The notes under the pieces were generated by a model. It was not told the DNA's origin and did not search any database. It saw only the letters and a program-made list of their open reading frames with translations. Below are positions 23,676 to 36,530 of a stretch of DNA of 64,000 nucleotides, piece by piece. The stretch's first letter is position 1; every line of letters begins with the position of its first letter. The position numbers and the translations under genes are program-made. This DNA is from Enchytraeus crypticus (Eukaryota; Annelida; Clitellata; Enchytraeida; Enchytraeidae), in NCBI GenBank assembly GCA_905160935.1, contig CAJHZI010000495.1:1858001-1922000 (forward strand), given 5' to 3'.

Positions 23676-26167
23676 CTAAACGGTTGACACGAAATGAAGA
23701 TCTTTCGAATCTATGGTAGCTATACTTTGATTATCCCTCGATATGTCTGGATTAACGCACATTTTTCCAGTTCTATCCACAATATACAGCTGTGGTCTAG
23801 GGGTACCCAGACTCCTCGAGGGTGATATGGGATCAGTCTTCTTACGTAGATCCAGACTCGAGGACGCCAAGGACTCTCCGATGTCGTATCTCTGATCTTC
23901 CAAGTCCTCTCGACACTGACAGATCAGTACGAGTATCCGGTAGAACTGGAGAATATTCACCAGGATGTTCTTGCACGTGTAGAAGAGTAGATTATAGCTG
24001 AACACGTCGAGACCGATGAGGCAGTAGAGTCTGACGATAAGGAAGGGCCCGTCCTGAAGAACTATGTTCAGAGTGACACTCCAGAGGTCCGACTGGCAGC
24101 AAGCTACCAGCTTGAGCCTCAGTCCCTCAGGGTCCAGGGACAACCTCGGTCGCTTGGCCTTAGTGTTCGTGAGGACGAGGGAATATTGAAACAGACTCAG
24201 AGTCCAAAGGATAAGGATGACATACTGGAAACCTTCATGTTGAAGGACGGTGGGTTCCTCGAATAACATGAAGAGTTCCATGATGTCGAAGGCCATGCTG
24301 AAGTAAACGAGCAGGAGCAGTGAGAGGGTGTCACGTGACACGTTGCCTTTAGGCAGCAGCCATCGACCCAGAATGAGCAGCAGGAGCATGATCTGCTCTA
24401 TAGTGTATACTAGCGTTCTCTGATCGAAGTAGTGGTCGATGTTTAGTAGCGACTGTATGGAATAAACATAATCAATCAGTCAATCGATGAAACAATGAAT
24501 AATTCAATCAATCAGTAATTCAATCATTCAGTCAGTCAATTAATAGTAAATCTATCAATTAACTGATTTTACAAATAATCAATCAATTCATTGGTAAACA
24601 TGGATCTTTAGTGATAATATCTTCACTACTCAGTTGCGAGAGAATGGTATAAATATAATGGATCAATCAGTAATCTGTCAGTCAAATACACAATCCGTCA
24701 AGCAATTACATTTTCGTTCTCAAATCACAATAATTCACCATGTACCTTTCATTCGCCTTTCTTTGTAACAAATAAAACCGATCAATGAATAAATCGCACA
24801 CAAGTCTAGCTCTAAGTAATCATCATAGTTGTGGTTGTATGAAAATCATTAAAATCTATAAATGACTACGTTAGTCAGACGTTAGTTTAGTCAAACAAGA
24901 TTGCCTCTTCATCACCTACTTCATTTGAATTAATTATATTACAACGTCTAGTGAGATTGTGGTACCATAACTAACGTTTATGACTTTCTCATGTCACTAC
25001 TGCAAATATTGCACTGCGAAATTTGTAGCTGATTTTGGAGTTTGGTGTTATTTTATATTCTATTTAGTTAACGCGCCAAATCGTCATATTCACGCGAATA
25101 TTTAAGAAACTGGTTATCATTATACATCAGCAGTCTATTAGTATACAACAACAGGTTTTCTTTCAACGCTTAATAATTGCTCTACCAAATTAGCCAATCA
25201 ATGTATCAATCAATCAGTTGAACGCTTAATCAATTAACTGAGTAAACGGAAGATCTGTAAATCAATCAATTGATAAATTGTTAAACTTATAAGTTGACAA
25301 CTCATTCAATCATTTATTAATCAATTGTTAAGTCTACGAATCACCTAGTGCAATCAAGCCGTTCTTAGCTCCTCTTCTTAGTCGCCTCTTAAAAACAATT
25401 CTTAACAATTTTAACAAGCAGTTTCAACCTCAAAGCTAATCTGACTAAAACAACAAATACAATATTTCTTTACGTGTATATTTTTCACTGTTATTTTCCA
25501 CTACTAGGAAATAAGCCAGCAGTACACTCCGTGTGTCACAAAAGGCCACTAAGTTTCAGAAACAGAAGGCAATGGGAAACCACTTTAAAAGACATATAGA
25601 TCAAGCTTCACGAGCACAAAAAAGTCGGAGCGCAATTAATGTTGAATGGAGAAGTGCGACTTAGTGAACACAGACGTGTGTATAAATCTATCCCTTGGGC
25701 CTATCATAAAATAATGGTAGACTATTAGACAAAGAAAGAGAAAGAGAGAGAGAGAAGTAGACAGGTATTTTTCAAGCATAACTGGCTCTATTACAGCAGA
25801 TAATGCCACTACTTTATTTGTTATTTGTTTTTCAATGCGTTCCTTCTTTCGCTTGCTCTATTTATTAATATTTGCTAAGCATGAAAATAGGAACTCAAAT
25901 ATTTGTAATTCTAAGTAAGACATGTCGCACAATGACAAAGCACTCTATCTACAACTTTCGTGTAGGGAAGCCGAGTCTTACAACGATAACTCAGTCTGTG
26001 TAGAACAGATCATTACCACTTCAACTTTTAACTGTAATACATTGTAATGTATATATATATATAATGAGCATAATAACATACGCCATATATGCACGTGAAG
26101 TAACTCTGGGCCTAACTAAAAAATTTCCATTGCTTAAACAAGCTACATATTCTAACTCTCAGTGTCT

Positions 26168-26224
<57 letters not shown>

Positions 26225-28275
26225 ATCTTTTCTCTCCTTCTCTTATTCTGTTTCCTTCGCCTTCTCTTTCTTTGTTTCTCTCTATTTCTAATATATTGTA
26301 ATAAGGTAGGTCAAAAGAAACAATTAAAGCCAAATTGAAATATGTCAATTAACGTCATGAAGTGTAAAACAAATCTATCCTGAGATATATGATAGGTCCA
26401 AGGAACAGATTTCTACACACACCCTATGTTCACAAATTAGTACAACTCCATCCAACAAGGCGGTCCTATATTTCAGTACCATGGGTTCAACTCCCATGCG
26501 ATCTGCTCAGAGAACCTTGTCTAACATTTAACGAAACTGTAATTCATCAGAAACTAAACTGCCCAAATATTTCACTTCAAAAACATGAATATTATCTGCC
26601 GAATAGAACCTACCAGTGGGCCGAATTTCACAAGTAATTTAATATCTCGGACATAGTCCTTTCAACAGCAACATAGCCAACAGCGATATATACTTCACTG
26701 CCTATCGAATTATACATGTAACATTAAAATGGCAGACATTAGTAAACATCAAGATGATCATTCTACTAAAACAGGTGCTGAATCTTTAACCATTTCATTC
26801 ACACCGCTCGCATGCGCCACGAAATGTTGTTTCTAAGACTAATAAAAATTTAACACAAACGCAAACACTGGAATCAAAGTACTACGATTCCATAGCAATC
26901 ATAATGTACACAGCAAGAGATTGAGAAATCATAATTTGCAAATGACGTTGCTTTTGAATTTTCAGATTTAATCGTTTCTAGGAAACACATGACAGCTGAT
27001 TAACTAACTTAATAATTAACTACTTAAAAAACGAAGAGCTGACGGACAAATTTGTGGCGTTTACTACTTGCTAATTAACTAACAGAAAAACTGAAAATCA
27101 AGTCCGACAGACAGAGGCAGACAGATAAATAGATGGAGTGATAGTCGGACACACAGACTGATAGATTTATTGATTGATCGATTGATATATTCATTTATTG
27201 ATTGATTGATACTCACACATGTTGGCCCATTGCCACTGTATCCTTCAGCACAAGTGGTGTTGGAGACAAGACGCTGCTGCATGCAGCTGAAGAGCCTCAG
27301 GTTCAAAACCCACACCGGCGGAATGACTGTCATCAGGTAGAGCAGGATGCACGGGCTAATCCTGCAAATATTAAACATCTTACTCTAGTTCATGATGCTA
27401 TCTAGAGCCATAGAATATCTTATTAGCGTAGGAGTTACGTCATAAAGTTTTAATGACAGGTCCTGAGGTGAACTGAACCCTCGTGGATTCGAATTCCAGC
27501 CGCGCTGATCTTAGAGTAAAATCTTAGACATTCACTGGTTTGGTTACACGAAAAATAGCCTAAATTGTCAAATTGTTTAAACATGTAGTATCAAAAGTGC
27601 TAGATATCAACGTAGTTGGTCATTTCACTATAATGCGTCCTTACTTCACTTTAGCACTATCTAATAACGTGGTTTTTCTTAAATTTAGAATGTATACTTG
27701 AGGAATTAATATAAGATACTGAAAATTGCAAGTTGTTCAAATCCTGTCTTAGCTAGCGCTTGAATCCTTCCATTGCTAGTTTATCATGTAGCATACGAAT
27801 CACCGTCATAACCTTTTATTTCAACAGTGTTTATATTAATTTAGCAGTATAACTTTAATGCAAAAACAGCTTGAATAGTAAGGTTGACCAAATATTTGAC
27901 TTGCTTCTTTTTAAACTTGTCAAAAGTGATGAGAAGAAATGGAAAGAATTAGTAATGTAATCATACTCAATGTAATATGTAATGAAACAGTAATTAAGAG
28001 AATAGTATTGTAATCGTTTAGCATTGCACGTTTTTGGAAGACTTCTGTAAAGTTTAACGTACATATTCTAAAATGATCCAAATTATAATCGCATCAGTAA
28101 GTATGAGCTCAATAGCAGAACACAAAAGCATTTCATTATCCGCACCAGTGTACATCGTAGAATGTTCTGAATTATTTAGCTAATGCCTAGTCCTTATTCT
28201 TTAAACCTAATGCGACTCTCTCTCTCCCTCCCTCTCTCTCTCTCTCTCTCTCTGTTTCGCACTCTCTCTCCCTCT

Positions 28276-28325
<50 letters not shown>

Positions 28326-29460
28326 CTCTCTCTCTCCCTCTCTCTCTCTCTGTGTTTCTCACTCCCTCTCTCCCCCTCTTCTCCCTCTCTCCCCCCCTCT
28401 CTCTCTATTAATCTATTTTCAACTTTATCTTTGGTCAGATTTTCAGAATTTTGGAATTAGCACCATTTTTGGACCCTTTGTGCGCCCGGCTTGGATTTGT
28501 CATAATAGTGCTCGATTTTGTCATTGTTGACAGTAACAGTTTACTTGCTGTTAATATTATTATGTATCGAACTTCTAAATAATTGATTTACCTATTTCTA
28601 TTCTAAAAACACTGCTTGAGGAAGCTGAGTATCATTTTAGCTAGATTCCTTTACCAAGCATTAGTTAACCCTTAACTCGAGAAAATCAGACTGTTATGCT
28701 TTCCTCATTTGTCGCCTCTTGCGACAACTGCCATCTTGCTTTACTCTAAACTGCCCTTGTCAGGGTACCACAGTAGTATAGTTCATGAATATTACATTTA
28801 CATTTACTAATGTATCGAGATATTTTCAGGCAAAGTTTCGGCATTCTGATTCAGCTATGCATATATGGGACCAATGAAAGCACTTAAAGTTCTCTCTCTC
28901 TCTCTCTCTCTCTCTCTTAGTTTGCTGCCTATTGGCAGGTCTATGTCAAATAACGCCTCCACATATTTCTATCCTCTGCCTTTCTCTTCATATCAACGTA
29001 TGAAATAATTATGCAATCATCCAACATTCCATGTGTAGATCTTCCTCTAACCTTTTCTCCTTCAATTCGTTCCTCAATTACCTCTATCAGGAAGCCATTC
29101 CCTCTCGGTACATGAACCATTCAGTTCTTCTTTCTATTCCTTATGATATTTATCAATCCTTATCTTCGTTGGTTTCTTCAAACATTAATTAATCAAACTA
29201 AAATAAAGTATTTATATCATTAAACTAAAGAATGACGTACTTTCCAGCATTGGACGGGATGCTTCAATTAATTTAAACGTCAGTAGATTTTAATTTAAAA
29301 ACACTGAGTATAGAAATACTTGAAATGTTCATTCAGTGAGCAAAATCTGGCTTTAAAATTGAAAATGTGTCAATGTTGATCTAAGGAGTGCTCTTATGCA
29401 GCGAGAAAGCAGGCTTTGAGTATGAATATGTACCTTAAACTTGCCACTTGGCAATGCACT

Positions 29461-29521
<61 letters not shown>

Positions 29522-29770
29522 TATGTCAATCTACTCTGCTCACCACTTGGGTTCCCTCCCCTGCCTCTTAACCAGAGCGTGGATGGTCTCGAGTATGAAG
29601 AAGATCTGTATGACGAGAAGAGCCCAAAGGTTCTGGTTGCCCAGTGTACATGATGCGGCCCAGACTGCGAAAATGCAGTGGACGAAGAAGAGGATTCTGG
29701 CGAGAAGAGCCTTACTGGCGTCCAAGAATATGCAGAACCGCTTCAGGTGAATGTTAGTAAACTGTGCCAT
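23676..29770 (-). CDS. TMEM26: TMEM26 orthologue, complete (382 residues)
   Basis: Multi-pass membrane protein of the TMEM26 family; function poorly known, with the vertebrate member used as a beige-adipocyte surface marker. Exons: 29770-29544, 27361-27217, 24452-23676 (stop). Phases join exactly, giving 75 complete codons, then W76 split across the first intron, 124 codons after exon 2, and 258 plus stop. Start MAQFTNIHLKRF; membrane segments near residues 20-43, 48-67, 77-100, 139-153, 160-182 and 190-210, and more around GPFLIVRLYCLIGLDVFSYN and NILVNILQFYRILVLI. Family landmarks: LGRWLLPKGNVSRDTLSLLL, DLWSVTLNIVLQDGPFLIVR. A loop with four cysteines (102, 113, 124 and nearby) carries an N-glycosylation sequon NTT at 110. 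The tail from about residue 310 is polar and probably cytosolic. An acceptor (TCTAGCAG) sits right before the ATG, so a 5' untranslated exon is expected upstream. Confidence 0.93.
25740..25760. repeat. Short (GA)n tract after a decayed retroposon
   Basis: GAAAGAGAAAGAGAGAGAGA ends a degenerate stretch from about 25530 that resembles retroposon family D (GGCAATGGGAAACCACTTTA). It lies in the large TMEM26 intron, which otherwise holds ATCAATCA-type simple sequence at 24465-24720 and 25195-25330. Confidence 0.45.
26170..26230. repeat. (CT)n microsatellite
   Basis: CT tract in a TMEM26 intron; the open frame SLSLSLS is an artefact. Confidence 0.95.
27418..27645 (+). mobile_element. SINE family A
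   Basis: TTAGCGTAGGAGTTACGTCA head, GATTCGAATTCC in the B-box position, and 3' end ATAATGCGTCCTTAC. It lies about 55 bases outside the TMEM26 exon 27361-27217, on the acceptor side. Confidence 0.85.
28205..28410. repeat. (CT)n microsatellite with CCCTCT interruptions
   Basis: About 200 bases of CT/CCCTCT repeats followed by a family C copy (28425-28560). The open frame across it is an artefact. Confidence 0.95.
28890..29200 (-). mobile_element. LINE 3' end fragment with (CT)n tail
   Basis: Reverse copy starting with (CT)n, then TTTGCTGCCTATTGGCAGGT and ACGCCTCCACATATTTCTAT, continuing into TCCTTCAATTCGTTCCTCAA-type decayed ORF sequence. Confidence 0.65.
29370..29525 (+). mobile_element. Retroposon family D with (GA)n tail beside TMEM26 exon 1
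   Basis: CAGCGAGAAAGCAGGCTTTG, then CTTGCCACTTGGCAATGCAC and a (GA)n tail to about 29521. The tail ends about 22 bases from the donor of the exon 29770-29544. Confidence 0.75.
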
Positions 29771-29924
29771 CTGCTAGATGTTGTCATGTATTAGCTAATT
29801 AAATCTGAAAAATATCAATGAATTCAGTCAGTAAACTGTGCCTTTATTACTTAGTATTATTTATTTGTATTATTACTACAACTACTATTGCGTAAGCTTA
29901 AATAGAATAATAAATATACTAAGA

Positions 29925-30135
29925 AATAGGCAAAAGAGTTGGATAGGACACATCCTAAGGGGTGAAAGTCTACTTAAAATGGGCGTAGAATGGAAGGAAA
30001 TAGAGGCAGATGAAGACCGAGATTAGCAATTATAGATGATTTAAAGATCCACTCATTAGTGAAAATGAAGAGGAAAGCGGAAGACGGAGTAGAGTGAAGG
30101 TGTTATATACCATGGACCTGCCAGTAGGTAGTGAG
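29925..30135 (+). mobile_element. Decayed LINE 3' end
   Basis: Conceptual SWIGHILRGESLLKMGVEW matches the end region of LINE reverse-transcriptase ORFs; later it is frameshifted. Ends with ATACCATGGACCTGCCAGTA. Confidence 0.65.
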
Positions 30136-30175
30136 ATACTTAAAGGCTAGATATTCCTTTTATATTATCAATAAT

Positions 30176-30255
30176 AACTTTTACTGGACAAAGTCTATTC
30201 GTATCCCGACCCTGGTTAAACTGGGATTTCAGGGAAGATGATGCTGATGATGACT
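30176..30255 (+). mobile_element. Retroposon family E, 3' fragment with (GAT)n tail
   Basis: CTATTCGTATCCCGACCCTG, then GTTAAACTGGGATTTCAGGG and GATGATGCTGATGATG. Other copies: 5380-5430, 36493-36575, 51848-52045 and 53455-53575 (reverse), 39340-39600, 59770-59905, 61217-61415 and 62258-62395 (forward), 60600-60690 (reverse). Confidence 0.65.
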
Positions 30256-30992
30256 ATTATATATAACTCTTCTCAAAATTTTGTTTTACTTTTACAAGTA
30301 TTCATAACCAATTTATTTATTATTATTGAAAGTATTACTTATTGCCTGTTATATCCTAAAAAGCAGTCTAAAAGCTGTCGATATACACCGGGGAGGCATA
30401 TACGGCAAGAAGTCTAATGTTGTGCGCTATAATTCCTTTAATTTATTTAAATAAAACATTTAATTTAATTAACAGCTATTACAAATGCCATATAGGTTCT
30501 AGCTATATATAGAATGTATAAGCAGCTAAACCAAGTACATTATCTAATATTTTATATAAGAGAATATATTGCATAAAATGCACATAAATTATGCAGACAT
30601 ATGTTCACAGATTCAAAGTTGCATATTAAACAGACGGCTGTTTACACTAAGTCTTCACTTATAAGCCTATACCTCTAGCCTAAAAAGGATTATCTTTTGC
30701 TTAGGCTGGCTTACAAACACCTTCGTGTAGGCTAAAGCTTAAGTCAAATATTATAGCATATCATAGTCGTGGTATAAACCATGCATAGACTTTCTCGAAT
30801 TCTCCCTAAAGTGGTTGATTCAAGACTTATTATTCTAGTATCAGTTCGTTTTCATGCTCAGTGAAAAGCATTTCATCGATCAATGATGTGATCGCACAAC
30901 AAATTATAGTTCATCATCGATGTAGAAGTTATATCATAAAATATTTCACATCTACGGTCGTGTCGTGTAGTCTTCATGTTGCAAAAATCTGA

Positions 30993-31125
30993 TAAAGCTA
31001 ATGTTAACGTCAGTTTCCTCACTCGAAAGCGGTGTCAGTAACGGGCGAGCCCAGGATTTGAACCCCGCACATACTGATCCGCGGTTGAATATCTTACCGA
31101 CATAGCCACAGACTCCAGCCAGTGT
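30993..31125 (-). mobile_element. SINE family B
   Basis: Full-length copy in reverse (GTTAACGTCAGTTTCCTCAC, then CAGGATTTGAACCCCGCACA, ending with CACAGACTCCAGCCAG). Confidence 0.85.
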
Positions 31126-31194
31126 ATTGTTTTTTATTAGTTATATAGCTACTGTATAATTATGCACTTACTCCTTCCTTCATGTCTTTAATTT

Positions 31195-31895
31195 AAATGG
31201 CTCCATTAAAATGTCCCATCATGTCTCTAGTCCAAATGTATCTAGTCCAAATGTATCTAGTTCAAATGTCTCATCATGTCTAGTCCAAACGTCTCTAGTC
31301 CAAATGTCTCATCATGTCTAGTCCAAACGTCTCTAGTCTAAATGTCTCTAGTCCAAATGTATCTAGTTCAAATGTCTCATCATGCCTAGTCCAAACGTCT
31401 CTAGTCCAAATTTCTCATCATGTCTAGTCCAAATGTCTCTAGTCCAAATGTCTCTAGTTCAAATGTCTCTAGTCCAAATGTCTCTAGTCCAAATGTCTCT
31501 AGTCCAAATGTCTCTAGTCCAAATGTCTCTAGTCCAAATGTCTCATCATGTCTAGTCCAAATGTCTCTAGTCCAAATGTCTCATCATTTCTAGTCCAAAC
31601 GTCTCTAGTCCAAATGTCTCTAGTTCAAATGTCTCTAGTTCAAATGTCTCATCATGCCTAGTCCAAACGTCTCTAGTCCAAATTTCTCATCATGTCTAGT
31701 CCAAATGTCTCTAGTCCAAATGTCTCTAGTTCAAATGTCTCTAGTACAAATGTCTCTAGTCCAAATGTCTCTAGTCCAAATGTCTCTAGTCCAAATGTCT
31801 CTAGTCAATGTCCATCATGTCTAGTTCAAATGTCTCTAGTCCAAATGTCCCATCATGTCTCTAGTTCAAATGTCTCTAGTACAAATGTCTCATAG
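31195..31895 (+). repeat. Minisatellite of TCTAGTCCAAATG units
   Basis: About 700 bases of 12-bp TCTCTAGTCCAAATG-type units with periodic TCATCATG insertions forming a higher-order repeat of roughly 50-100 bases. The SNVSSPNVSS open frame is an artefact. Confidence 0.95.
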
Positions 31896-32929
31896 TATCT
31901 GATTTGTCATCTTCGCCCAGTTGTGTGCAGATAACTGCTATATGTAATCGGAATTTACAGATTTGGATTAGATGGATAAAATTATGATTACAAATATCAT
32001 CGTTAGAATTCTCTATATTCACCAAGCCTGACTAACACTATAAGTTTGCCGAATAATTCACTAATACTTTAGCTAAAATTTTGTCGCTATTAAAATAGAA
32101 CTTATCATAGTTTAGATGGACTGAAGGTAAAATAATATTATATCTACTTCTAAGGTAATATTAAACTACGTATTTGAACTATTTCACACCTGACAATCAT
32201 ATTATATCCCACGATTTTTTCGAACGTGTTTTTTCTCAGTTCACTACACCGGTTACTCAATCGAACTAGTTGGCAACTATGATAAGACTTTCACAATTGT
32301 CAAAACGAGGAAACAGAAAAGTCCATGCTAAAAGGAGTTACAAATTATATATTTTATCAGACCATTTCTTCCTTTCCCTTCTTTTAGGGCTTCTATAAAT
32401 TCTAAAATACCTGTCTTGGTCCTCTTCTGACGATTATCTATCGATCAATAGGATTCATTTAAATCTTCAGTGATTGATTGATTCTGATTGATTGACTGAC
32501 AGAATTATTTATTAATTTATTAATTGAATAATTTACTGCTTTTTTATCTAATAATTGCTTTGATGCTTAATTGATGATTATTGATGATTGATTGGTTTAT
32601 GTCTTATCATTTAGATGTCATCGGCGATGGACTTTCTCATCGTCGATGTTATGATGGACAGAAGGAATTAAATCTCTTTTTTATTGATGAAGGTATGCTC
32701 CATCAAATTCAGACCAACCTAACGAGTTATAGGCTAATCAATAGGCCTATTGTTGAAGAAATTCTTCTGGACTTCTCTAGATTCCTCAAAATATTTTATA
32801 TATAGTCGAGTGTGATAAAAATGAACACAATTTTTACAAAGAGTTAAATCTTCAATACACAGTATATTATTTAAACCTGTGTTTAAAGGAAACGTGCTTT
32901 AACGACGTAAGTTTCAGGTCATCGGAAGT

Positions 32930-33315
32930 TAAGGTTAGCTGCTGCTTTAGACAATTGCTTGACATCAGCTGTTAATTCAGCTGTCACTTAGCAGCCGTTA
33001 ATTCTATTCAGCTATCCATCTGCAGTTGTTATTTCTATTCTGCTGTCACTCAGCTGCTGCTAATTCTGTTCAGCTGTCACTCAGCAGCTTTTAATCTTAT
33101 TCAGCTATCCATCAGCAGCTGTTATTTCTAATCAGCTGTCACTCAGCAGCTGTTAATTCTGTTCAGCTGTCACTCAGTAGCTGATAATCATAATTCTGTT
33201 AGCTGTCACTCAGCTGCTTAACAGCTGCTGTTAGTTCTATTCAGCTGTCACTCAGCAGCTGTTAATTCTGTTCAGCTGTCACTCAGCAGCTGGACAGCTG
33301 TGACTGACGCTGCAG
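32930..33315. repeat. Minisatellite dense in CAGCTG E-boxes
   Basis: Period about 31 bases (TTCAGCTGTCACTCAGCAGC then TGTTAATTCTG). I count about 15 exact CAGCTG hexamers. No exon overlaps it. Confidence 0.85.
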
Positions 33316-33809
33316 ATCTATTTGCTTGACAGCTTGCACTGATAACAATAAACATTCTTTAGCAATGATTCTCTGCTTGAATTTTGTGTTTCACTAAAAA
33401 TAAATTGCCAGTTGAGTACAATTATTAGCTGCCAAGTACGAACTAGAGCAGCTGTTTGGAAAATAAAACAATGGATGAGAGACAACCACGTAGTTGAACC
33501 ATATCCTGTTAAACCTAAACAAAGTAACCCGCCAACAATAATCCGCTCAGTGATAGGAAAAAAAAGAATTCTACACTTCATAATAATAGGCCAATAGTGA
33601 GTTTGGCTAATTCTTAATTATTGAATTGGATTTGTTCTAGTGAATTTAAATACTAGCGAAATAAAGACATAAAGAATAACTTCAGATTTCTTTATAATTG
33701 TAAACTGAATATAACTTGTGACTTTTCTTATCTAACCACGTGTCTGTAGGTACAGGCCTGCACACAAGGGCCTATAGGAGCATGCGCGCCATACCTGTGC
33801 TCTACTCAC

Positions 33810-33880
33810 GGTTGACTGACTGGTACCAGGCCTGGGAAATCACTGTCAGCTGGGCAATGCAAAAGAAGGTATTTACGTGA
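33810..33880 (-). other. Candidate 5' untranslated exon of TMEM26
   Basis: On the minus strand a GC-richer stretch ends GTACCAGTCAACC|GTGAGTAG, a strong donor, in otherwise AT-rich DNA with CACGTG and GCATGCGCGCC nearby. The TMEM26 start codon is directly preceded by an acceptor, so an upstream non-coding exon is needed. The pairing is a guess. Confidence 0.25.
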
Positions 33881-34728
33881 CCCGCGAAAGAACTAAATAA
33901 CTACGTTTTCGGCAGACAGCAACTAAATGTCAATAAGGATATTTTTAGAATATGAAATAGATTTATGCTGATAAATCATTACTAAATCATCTGGGGCAGG
34001 ATATATTAAAACATGAGTGAACATGTATATCTGTATACACTGTAAATGCTATGGCTTGTAAAGCATGGTATTTACAGTGTATACGTTTATGCCTTCTAAA
34101 TATATACATATATAAGCCTACATTTGTAATTGGTTGTGTCCATAATTTACCCCTTAACTTACACCATGCATAAGCCATGGTCGCATCCTTACCATACTCA
34201 ACTAACTGTAACTGACCGTATTACCTCATAGAGCTTAGGGCCCGAGACTACTTTTTTACGTACCCATGTCGTCTATTTGTTCATGTCAGCCTAGATTATA
34301 CAAACAATAAGAACGTGCATATAGTTAGTTTTTTGGTTACTTTGTGGTAACCTCCTTGATGACTTCTTCATCTTGTTTATTTCCTTGTTGGGTATATATT
34401 TGTATTTACTCTTATTAGTGTTGAGATTTACAAATAAAACAGTTTGAAGGTTAAAAATATCAATTCTAAATTGTTGGATGCGCTTGCGATTAGTCCTTGA
34501 AAAACACAAAGATTGCCCAAGCCTTAGTAACAGTGCAGACTGTACACATTAGGAACTGTAGACGTCTCCTTCAACGCGCATAATACAACAATGTAGAGTT
34601 ATGAACTCAAGTGCTAAGGCCACACGGTCGTTGATCATGCGACTTCGACTACTAAATTAAATAGAGGAACCTTTTAACCTATCCAAGTATTTCTTAGCTT
34701 CTGAGCAACATAAGGATATGATCGGGCT

Positions 34729-34850
34729 GGAGCCAGTGGCGATGTCGGTAAGATATTCGACTGCGGATCAGTATGTGCCGGGTTCAAATCCTCGGCTCTC
34801 CCGTCACTGACATTGCTTTTGATTAAGGGAAACTGACGTTAACACTACCT
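34729..34850 (+). mobile_element. SINE family B
   Basis: GGAGCCAGTGGCGATGTCGG, B-box region GGGTTCAAATCC, and end GGAAACTGACGTTAACACTA. Confidence 0.85.
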
Positions 34851-35469
34851 TTTTCTATTAATATTATTTAATTAAGCAACTTTAATCTTTAATTTGATAT
34901 ATCCCAAGTAAAATATCCACTTTCGGCAATTAGCTGAGACATCGATTGATCTTTAAGTTTTAAGCACCACTTTCCAAAAGTATCATTTTTGATTTTAGCG
35001 CTAAAGTTATTTTTAGATCTACTAAAAATAATTATTTCAAACTAAACAGTTTAACTTGAAATCTAATAAGATACAGATAGGCATACAATGGCATGACTAT
35101 ATTGTTGAGATTGCTTATCTGTTTCTGTTTTCTTTAAAAAATTTTCAGGTTTGCTTATTCTGATTCTACTTATATTGTTTATCGGTCTTCGTTCCAAGCT
35201 CACCATTCTCGCAGTCGTCCTTGATCTATTCTTTACGATTGTTGATCAATTTATGAAGTTATCGTTTTAAATCATCGTCGTTACGATCCAGGCCAGGGGT
35301 CCAACTAAGAAGGCTTTAAAAACTTAATATTTACAAATATTAAATGAGAATGAATGGCAGCTAGAGAAATAATACAAAAGAAGCAACTCAAAAGCCTCTT
35401 CTGGTTAAGCGGAGGAGTAGTGTGGAGGTGGGATTATTACAGTTAATATCTTGTAATCAACACCAAAAG

Positions 35470-35605
35470 CTGGTAAAGCTAGTGTTAAAGTCAGTAGCCT
35501 CTCTCGAAAGCGATGTCAGTGACGGGAGAGCCCAGGATTTGAACCCCGCACATACTGATCCGCGGACGAGTATCTTATCGACATCGCCACAGGCTTCAAC
35601 TTCAA
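35470..35605 (-). mobile_element. SINE family B
   Basis: Reverse copy with CAGGATTTGAACCCCGCACA and CCGCGGACGAGTATCTTATC. Open frames reading SDGRAQDLNPAHTDPR on this family are artefacts. Confidence 0.85.
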
Positions 35606-35824
35606 CAACAACAGTACAGATAATATTAATATCCTTAAGAATAATCTAATACCCATTGGTAAACAATAGACATACAGGTATAAGCAACATGCAATGGTCC
35701 GCAAAAATACTCTGGCGGACCGTAGTATGCCCACACCTAACCTACTGTAAATTGCACCTACATGTGGATGGCATGACTTGTATTATACATGCAGTTTTGA
35801 CCAGGTATCTTTCTCCTAGTCAGG

Positions 35825-36080
35825 ATTGAAGGACAAAACCACAAACCACTAGATAGGAAGTCAAGGACGCAAACACTATGTAGGAAGTCAAGGACATAAC
35901 CACTAGGTATAGCAAGTCAAGGACACAACCACTAGGCAGGAAGTCAAGGACACAACCACTAGGTAGGAAGTCAAGGACATAACCACTAGGTATAGCAAGT
36001 CAAGGACACAACCACTATGTATAGCAAGTCAAGGATTCAACCACTGGGTAGGAAGTCAAGGACACAATCACTAGGCAGAA
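35825..36080 (+). repeat. 27-bp minisatellite, about 8 units
   Basis: Units AAGTCAAGGACACAACCACT then AGGTAGG or AGGTATAGC. Confidence 0.95.
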
Positions 36081-36494
36081 GCTGCGAGGCTTATTAGATC
36101 TCTAAAGAACCTTTGTCCTTGCAATGTGTAGACCATAAAGCTTAATTGCTTTTAAGCATCGTCAAAATGCAACCACGGAAAATTCTATCACATAACTGTC
36201 TAGACTAATGAAAATAGATTATATTTAACAAAAAATGATTTAAATGAACACCATTGAAGTGACATCAACTGTCAATGCGTCCATTTGCAGTACCAGGCCC
36301 TTAAAATTTAGTAGCAATACATCAATAATTCCCGTGATCCGTGAACAGCTTGTGATCCAGCTCCTATGAATAGCTCCGGGCATATTAATTGTTCTCTTCG
36401 ATTGGTTTACGAGTTCGAAAGCCTGGGCGCTTCATTGTTTACAAAAGCAGACAAAGCACTGAGCTTCAGTAAATACAAGTGTAATAATAGTCCT

Positions 36495-36530
<36 letters not shown>

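Noticed and set aside
26389..26637. 82-codon open frame
   Set aside because: Overlaps a tRNA-like retroposon fragment (reverse B-box-like GGTTCAACTCCCATG) in a TMEM26 intron; no recognisable domain.
31692..31895. Open frame reading SSPNVSSPNV
   Set aside because: Product of the TCTAGTCCAAATG minisatellite; no start or splice context.
34291..34509. 72-codon minus-strand open frame near 34.4 kb
   Set aside because: AT-rich composition, no family resemblance and no flanking exons.
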